Assembly: GCA_900759565.1 (NCBI GenBank)
Contig: CAAEVV010000051.1
Coordinates: 1-64,000 of the forward strand
Source of the DNA: an uncultured Collinsella sp.
Lineage (GTDB): Bacteria; Actinomycetota; Coriobacteriia; Coriobacteriales; Coriobacteriaceae
Direction: 5' to 3'
Length of the DNA: 64,000 nt
Positions 60,094 to 64,000 of the stretch are shown here, piece after piece. The translations under genes were made by a program, and so were the position numbers. The notes below the pieces were generated by a model. It was not told where the DNA came from, made no database searches, and saw only the letters and a program-made list of their open reading frames with translations. Each line of letters starts with the position of its first letter. Position 1 is the stretch's first letter.

Positions 60094-62742
60094 CTAGCAG
60101 ACGGCGTAATCCTGGGGCTCGCGGCCGTAGTAGGCGTCCAGGTAGAGCTCCTTGATCTCGCTCATGAGCGGGTAGCGCGGGTTGGCGCCGGTGCACTGGT
60201 CGTTGAATGCCTGCTCGGTCATCTCGTCGAGGGTGTCGAGGAAGTACTGCTCGTCAACACCGTAGTCGGCGATGGTCTTCTTGACGCCGATGAAGTCCTT
60301 GAGCTCCTCGAGCTTCGTGATGAAGTTCTCGAAGACCTCCTTGTCGTCCTTGCCCTCGATGCCGCAGTACTTGGCCATCTCGGCGTAGTTGTGCAGCGCG
60401 TTGGGGTAAGGATACTGGGAGAAGGTACCCATCTTGACGGGAGCCTCGGCGGCGTTGTAGCGCATGACGCGGGTCAGGATGACGGCGTTGGCGAGGCCGT
60501 GGGGCAGGTGATGGAAAGCGCCGAGCTTGTGAGCCATGGAGTGGTTGAGGCCCAGGAAGGCGTTGGCGAAGGCCATACCGGCCATGCAAGAGGCGTTGTG
60601 CATCTCCTCGCGGGCGTGCGGGTCCTTGGCGCCGTTCGTGAAGCTGGAGGGCAGGTTCTCAAAGACGAGCTTGGCAGCGCGCTCGGAGAGGCCCTTGGTG
60701 TAGTCGGAAGCCATGATGGAGACGTAGGACTCGATGGCGTGGGTCATGACGTCGATGCCGGAGGCAGCGGTCAGGCCGCGCGGGGCGGTCATGCAGTTGT
60801 CGGCGTCGACGATAGCCATGTTGGGGAGCAGCGCGTAGTCGGCGAGCGGCCACTTGATGCCGGTCTCCTTGTCGGTGATGATGGCGAACGGCGTGCACTC
60901 GGAGCCGGTACCCGAGGAGGTCGGGACGGCGACGAAGTAGGCCTTCTTGCCCATCTCGGGGAAGGTGAAGATACGCTTGCGGATGTCCATGAAGTCCATG
61001 GCCATGTCCTCAAACTTGCACTCGGGGTGCTCGTACATCATCCACATGATCTTGCCGGCGTCCATAGCGGAGCCACCGCCGACGGCGATGATGACGTCCG
61101 GCTCAAAGAGAGCCATCTGCTTGGCGCCGCGACGTGCGCACTGCAGCGACGGATCGGGCTCGACGTCGTAGAAGCAGTCGTGGGCGATGCCCATCTCGTC
61201 GAGCTTGGCCTCGATGGCGCGGGTGTTGCCATTCTTGAAGAGGAACTGGTCGGTGACGATGAAGGCACGCTTCTTGCCCATGACGTTGCCCAGCTCGTCG
61301 AGGGCGACGGGCGTGGAACCCTTCTTGAAGTAGACCTTCTCGGGAGCGCGGAACCACAGCATGTTCTCACGGCGCTCGGCCACAGTCTTAACGTTGATCA
61401 AGTGCTTCACCCCAACGTTCTCGGAGACGGAGTTGCCGCCCCAGGAGCCGCAGCCCAGGGTCAGAGACGGCTTCATGCCAAAGTTGTACAGGTCACCGAT
61501 GCCGCCGTGCGAGGACGGGGTGTTGATGACGATACGGCAGGCCTTCATGACGTGCTCGAACAGGCTGATCTTCTCGGCCTGAGCGGGGTGCACGTACAGA
61601 GAGGCGGTGTGGCCCGGGCCACCGGCGAGCACCAGGTGCTCGGCCTTGTCGACGGCCTCCTGGAAGTCCTTGGCGTGGTACATGGCCAGGACCGGGGAGA
61701 GCTTCTCGTGGGAGAACTCCTCCTTGGCGGGGTCAGTGGAGGTGACCTCGGCGATCAGGATCTTGGTCTTGGCGGGAACCTCGATGCCGGCGAGCTCGGC
61801 GATCTTGGCAGCAGCCATGCCGGGGATGCGGTGATCGAGAGCGCCGTTCTTGAACATGGCGGCACGCAGGGCCTCCATCTCGGCACCCTGCTTGACGAAG
61901 TAGCAGCCGCGCTTCTGGAACTCGGCCTTAACCTGGTCATAGATGCTGTCGATGACGGTCACGGACTGCTCGGAAGCGCAGATCATGCCGTTGTCGAAGG
62001 TCTTGGAGTGGATGATGGAGTTGACGGCGAGCAGCACGTCGGCGGTGTCGTCGATGACGACCGGGGTGTTACCGGCGCCAACGCCCAGGGCGGGCTTGCC
62101 CGAGGAGTAAGCGGCCTTGACCATGCCCGGGCCACCGGTGGCGAGGATGATGTCGACGTCGCGCATGACCATGTTAGTCAGCTCGATGGAGGGGACATCG
62201 ACCCAGCCGATGATGCCCTCGGGGGCGCCGGCCTTGACGGCGGCGTCAAGCACGAGCTTGGCGGCGGCGATGGTGCACTTGGCGGCAGCCGGGTGCGGGG
62301 AGATGATGATGGCGTTGCGGGTCTTCAGGCAGATCAGCGTCTTGAAGATCGCGGTGGAGGTGGGGTTGGTCGTCGGGATGACGGCGCCCACGATGCCGAT
62401 GGGCTCGGCGATCTTGGTGATGCCGTAAGCCTCGTCGCGCTCCAGGACACCACAGGTCTTGGTGTTCTTGTAAGCGTTGTAGATGTACTCTGCGGCGTAG
62501 TGGTTCTTGATGACCTTGTCCTCAAGAACGCCGCGGCCGGTCTCCTCGATGGCCATCTTCGCCAACGGGATACGAGCCTTGTTGGCGGCCATGGCGGCCT
62601 CATAGAAGATCTTGTCGACCTGCTCCTGCGTGTACGTAGCAAAAAGCGCCTGGGCCTCTCGCATCTGAGCGAGCTTGGCCTCAAGCGCCTCTACGTTGTC
62701 CACAATTGCGGGAGTAGTGTTTTCCGGTGACTTTTTCACCAT
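60094..62742 (-). CDS. adhE: Bifunctional acetaldehyde-CoA / alcohol dehydrogenase
   Basis: Reduces acetyl-CoA to ethanol in two NADH-dependent steps during anaerobic fermentation; forms long spirosome filaments in other bacteria. The 882 residues hold an N-terminal aldehyde dehydrogenase (about 1-440) with catalytic Cys255 in GMICASEQS, and a C-terminal iron alcohol dehydrogenase with GGGSAMDAGK and metal-binding His in HAIESY and HSMAHKLGAFHHLPHG. Both active sites look intact. The ATG has GGAGA upstream. The upstream region has an extended -10 and an 11-base inverted repeat. Confidence 0.97.
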   Translation of the reverse strand: MVKKSPENTTPAIVDNVEALEAKLAQMREAQALFATYTQEQVDKIFYEAAMAANKARIPLAKMAIEETGRGVLEDKVIKNHYAAEYIYNAYKNTKTCGVLERDEAYGITKIAEPIGIVGAVIPTTNPTSTAIFKTLICLKTRNAIIISPHPAAAKCTIAAAKLVLDAAVKAGAPEGIIGWVDVPSIELTNMVMRDVDIILATGGPGMVKAAYSSGKPALGVGAGNTPVVIDDTADVLLAVNSIIHSKTFDNGMICASEQSVTVIDSIYDQVKAEFQKRGCYFVKQGAEMEALRAAMFKNGALDHRIPGMAAAKIAELAGIEVPAKTKILIAEVTSTDPAKEEFSHEKLSPVLAMYHAKDFQEAVDKAEHLVLAGGPGHTASLYVHPAQAEKISLFEHVMKACRIVINTPSSHGGIGDLYNFGMKPSLTLGCGSWGGNSVSENVGVKHLINVKTVAERRENMLWFRAPEKVYFKKGSTPVALDELGNVMGKKRAFIVTDQFLFKNGNTRAIEAKLDEMGIAHDCFYDVEPDPSLQCARRGAKQMALFEPDVIIAVGGGSAMDAGKIMWMMYEHPECKFEDMAMDFMDIRKRIFTFPEMGKKAYFVAVPTSSGTGSECTPFAIITDKETGIKWPLADYALLPNMAIVDADNCMTAPRGLTAASGIDVMTHAIESYVSIMASDYTKGLSERAAKLVFENLPSSFTNGAKDPHAREEMHNASCMAGMAFANAFLGLNHSMAHKLGAFHHLPHGLANAVILTRVMRYNAAEAPVKMGTFSQYPYPNALHNYAEMAKYCGIEGKDDKEVFENFITKLEELKDFIGVKKTIADYGVDEQYFLDTLDEMTEQAFNDQCTGANPRYPLMSEIKELYLDAYYGREPQDYAVC

Positions 62743-62782
62743 TTGTGTCTCCTTGCGATCGGAGATTTACCCTACGCCTTGC

Positions 62783-62791
62783 ATGATAGCA
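62783..62791 (-). promoter_or_regulatory. Extended -10 element of adhE
   Basis: On the minus strand the sequence reads TGCTATCAT, 40 bases before the adhE ATG and identical to the rpsB and pyrH elements. No good -35 is present. Confidence 0.55.
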
Positions 62792-62835
62792 AGAAATTAT
62801 TCGGCGAACGGTAAGATTCCTCTAAAAGGCACACT

Positions 62836-62863
62836 AAAACGCTTCAATAAAATGAACCGTTTT
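62836..62863. promoter_or_regulatory. Operator-like inverted repeat upstream of adhE
   Basis: AAAACGCTTCA (62836-62846) and TGAACCGTTTT (62853-62863) are inverted copies with one mismatch across a 6-base A/T spacer. It lies about 45 bases upstream of the adhE -10, where an activator would bind. It does not match the Rex (TTGTGA-N6-TCACAA type) or FNR consensus, so the regulator is unknown. Confidence 0.5.
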
Positions 62864-62908
62864 AACTAAAACTATCTGCCTGCTGCATCGCCCCGCTCAT
62901 TGGGTACA

Positions 62909-63130
62909 GACTCTCATGAGTATTTCAATGGGAAAACGGGACATCTGTTTGATAATCGCTATTCGCGGGTCGCGGTTGAGTTGGACACACAGGCGGTGCA
63001 GCTACTCGATTACATCCATTTCAATCCCGTGTAAGGTGCGTCCGACTCGCTCGAGGCGTACCGTTAGTTACAAGGCATACCAGCTGCGCTATGATCCCTT
63101 TGACATCTGCAAACCCTCATATAAGCCTGT
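62909..63130 (+). pseudogene. Decayed RAYT/IS200-like transposase remnant
   Basis: Frame +, from about 62909, reads HEYFNGKTGHLFDNRYSRVA and later LLDYIHFNPV, which align with the FNLKTGRRGPVFQERFKSV and YIHDNPAKAG segments of the intact RAYT at 30 kb. A TAA at 63032 and a TAG at about 63062 interrupt it; after a frame shift it continues as SYKAYQLRYDPFDI to about 63130. The N-terminal half with the HUH motif is gone. It is followed by GCCTGTCCCC, a core shared with the palindrome at 1820-1860. Confidence 0.75.
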
Positions 63131-63143
63131 CCCCAATGAGTGC

Positions 63144-63176
63144 AAAAAGGCGCCCTCCGTAAGGGAGGGCGCCTTT
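63144..63176 (-). terminator. Terminator of rpmB
   Basis: AAAGGCGCCCTCC (63146-63158) pairs exactly with GGAGGGCGCCTTT (63164-63176) around GTAAG. On the minus strand it ends in TTTTT. It lies about 70 bases past the rpmB stop. Confidence 0.92.
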
Positions 63177-63244
63177 GGTAAGTTCTATGTGAACGCGAGG
63201 TCTTTGACCCGGAGAGTCCGAGGTACTTGTTGGTAAGACCTTAT

Positions 63245-63433
63245 TTAGGAGCGCGCAACCTTGCCGGACTTGAGGCAGGTGGAGCAAACGTTCATCTTGC
63301 GACGGTGACCATCGACGACGACGTAGACGCGCTGGATGTTGGGGCGGAACTTACGGTTGGTGACGCGGTGAGAGTGGCTGATGGAGCGACCGGCAACGGG
63401 GTGCTTACCGCAAACTTCGCAAACTTTGGACAT
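63245..63433 (-). CDS. rpmB: Large ribosomal subunit protein bL28
   Basis: 50S subunit protein of 62 residues starting MSKVCEVCGKHPVAG, with SHSHRVTNRKFRPN and KMNVCSTCLKSGKV. The two CxxC pairs show the zinc-binding (C+) form, which in many actinobacteria coexists with a zinc-free paralogue used under zinc limitation. The ATG at 63433 has AAGGAGGG upstream; the frame opens earlier at 63481 but that part is leader. Monocistronic. Confidence 0.97.
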   Translation of the reverse strand: MSKVCEVCGKHPVAGRSISHSHRVTNRKFRPNIQRVYVVVDGHRRKMNVCSTCLKSGKVARS

Positions 63434-63487
63434 AACTGACCCTCCTTGGGCGACAAACGAACATGTCGCGTTAACAAACAAGCCTGA

Positions 63488-63496
63488 ACTATAGCA
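63488..63496 (-). promoter_or_regulatory. Extended -10 element of rpmB
   Basis: On the minus strand, TGCTATAGT lies 55 bases before the rpmB ATG. No -35 at the normal distance, as for pyrH and adhE. Confidence 0.5.
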
Positions 63497-63757
63497 CAGA
63501 AGCAGCTCCCTGTGCGTAATCTACACAGAGATATTTCTCTTTTGGCGATAGTGCTCACGCCACGGCCCTGGACGTAGATCCGATTTGCGTGCTGCAGAGG
63601 GGATTATGCCAGCTCGTGCGTATGTTTTCAAGCTCGTCCCACAAATATATATAGGTTTATTGAGCATTGGGCTCCGTTTACGGATTGCTCTGTATTTATG
63701 CTCGCAATTAAGCTCGAGGTTGGCTACACTATCCCTTGACCATTAAAGGGGTACGAG

Positions 63758-63845
63758 ATACCCACATGGAATTACATAGCTGCCAAAGAGCAGTCCTTCC
63801 TGTGGGTGTCTGGTCCGCTTTAAGCGGTCGGGCATCTATTTTTTT
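63758..63845 (+). promoter_or_regulatory. pyrR leader, possible attenuator
   Basis: GATACCCACA (63758-63767) pairs with TGTGGGTGTC (63801-63810, one G-U); a small CCGCT-TTA-AGCGG stem follows (63815-63827) and TTTTTTT lies at 63839-63845. pyr operons led by pyrR are classically controlled by PyrR-bound leader RNA and termination. The T run is 11 bases past the last stem, so the exact terminator fold is unclear. Confidence 0.4.
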
Positions 63846-63884
63846 GACTGTGTCAGCAGTCAAGACATGTGAGGAAGGAGATCG

Positions 63885-64000
63885 ATGGGCACGACTTCCC
63901 CCAAGGCGGTCATCATGGACGAGACCGCCGTCAATCGAGCGATGACCCGCATCGCGCACGAGATTCTCGAGCGCAACGAGGGCTGTGAAGACCTCGCTCT
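63885..64000 (+). CDS. pyrR: PyrR bifunctional pyrimidine regulator / uracil phosphoribosyltransferase (5' part)
   Basis: Only the first 38 codons are in the window. The start MGTTSPKAVIMDETAVNRA, followed by MTRIAHEILERNEG, matches the N-terminus of PyrR, an RNA-binding attenuation protein with weak uracil phosphoribosyltransferase activity. The PRPP-binding motif would lie beyond the window edge. ATG 63885 has GAGGAAGGAG upstream. pyr biosynthesis genes are expected to follow. Confidence 0.85.
   Translation, partial: MGTTSPKAVIMDETAVNRAMTRIAHEILERNEGCEDLA

Larger units (their letters stand above)
63434..63884. other. Divergent intergenic region rpmB-pyrR
   Basis: 451 bases without a gene. 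The left part holds the rpmB leader and extended -10 (63488-63496, minus); the right part holds the pyrR leader with hairpins (63758-63845). The middle (about 63500-63750) is AT-richer, includes an ATATATATA stretch near 63645, and shows no coding frame or convincing promoter pair. Confidence 0.6.

Noticed and set aside
60085..62730. 881-codon plus-strand frame opposite adhE
   Set aside because: Antisense shadow of a gene with all catalytic motifs; the product is repetitive and has no ribosome site.

Overview
The window reads as the chromosome of a GC-rich Gram-positive actinobacterium. The gene content, the frequent TTG and GTG starts and the gene order (mreBCD-mrdA-rodA, rplU-rpmA-obgE-nadD-yqeK-rsfS, rpsP-khpA-rimM-trmD-lepB, glyQ-glyS, ppdK with its regulator, pyrH-frr-uppS-cdsA-dxr-rseP-ispG-proS, a complete aro operon) fit class Coriobacteriia. 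A Collinsella-like gut anaerobe is my best guess; the genus is an inference from remembered gene orders, not from a search.

Layout. 1-9.9 kb: one minus-strand operon, aroF-tyrA-aroB-aroA-aroC-pheA-(aroE-aroK fusion)-aroQ-glf. It encodes the whole shikimate pathway plus the committed steps to tyrosine and phenylalanine, then UDP-galactopyranose mutase. A terminator-like hairpin lies in its leader and a perfect 34-bp-arm palindrome lies between aroC and pheA. 10-16.2 kb: tRNA-Arg(CCG), a P-type cation ATPase with a long basic tail, a zinc-ribbon membrane protein, a cyclophilin and a TPR membrane protein. 16.3-26 kb: rod-shape and elongation genes, a DUF697 protein and a radical-SAM pair. 25.9-30 kb: L21, L27, ObgE, NadD, YqeK, RsfS. 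30-31 kb: a REP-associated tyrosine transposase (RAYT) set among short palindromes. 31-38.9 kb: dinB (minus), then S16-KhpA-RimM-TrmD-LepB, glycyl-tRNA synthetase and the PPDK regulator. 39-48.7 kb: PPDK, L19, RNase HII, YraN, ComM, DprA, TrmFO, XerC. 48.9-59 kb: S2, EF-Ts, UMP kinase, RRF, UppS, CdsA, Dxr, RseP, IspG, ProS. 59-64 kb: an APH-like kinase and AdhE (minus), a decayed second RAYT, L28 (minus), and the first 116 bases of pyrR.

Most of the window is housekeeping: aromatic amino acids, cell-wall elongation and lipid carriers, isoprenoids (MEP pathway), translation and ribosome assembly, DNA uptake and recombination, and fermentation (PPDK, AdhE). The parts most worth a second look are the RAYT with its palindromic repeat family, including a repeat copy with compensatory stem changes and a copy inside the aro operon; the remains of a second RAYT; an RseP with a winged-helix-like cytoplasmic insertion; a xerC frame with no ordinary start codon but a well-placed ATA; a possible attenuator before aroF; and an operator-like inverted repeat upstream of adhE. 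I found no CRISPR array, prophage, rRNA operon or replication origin.
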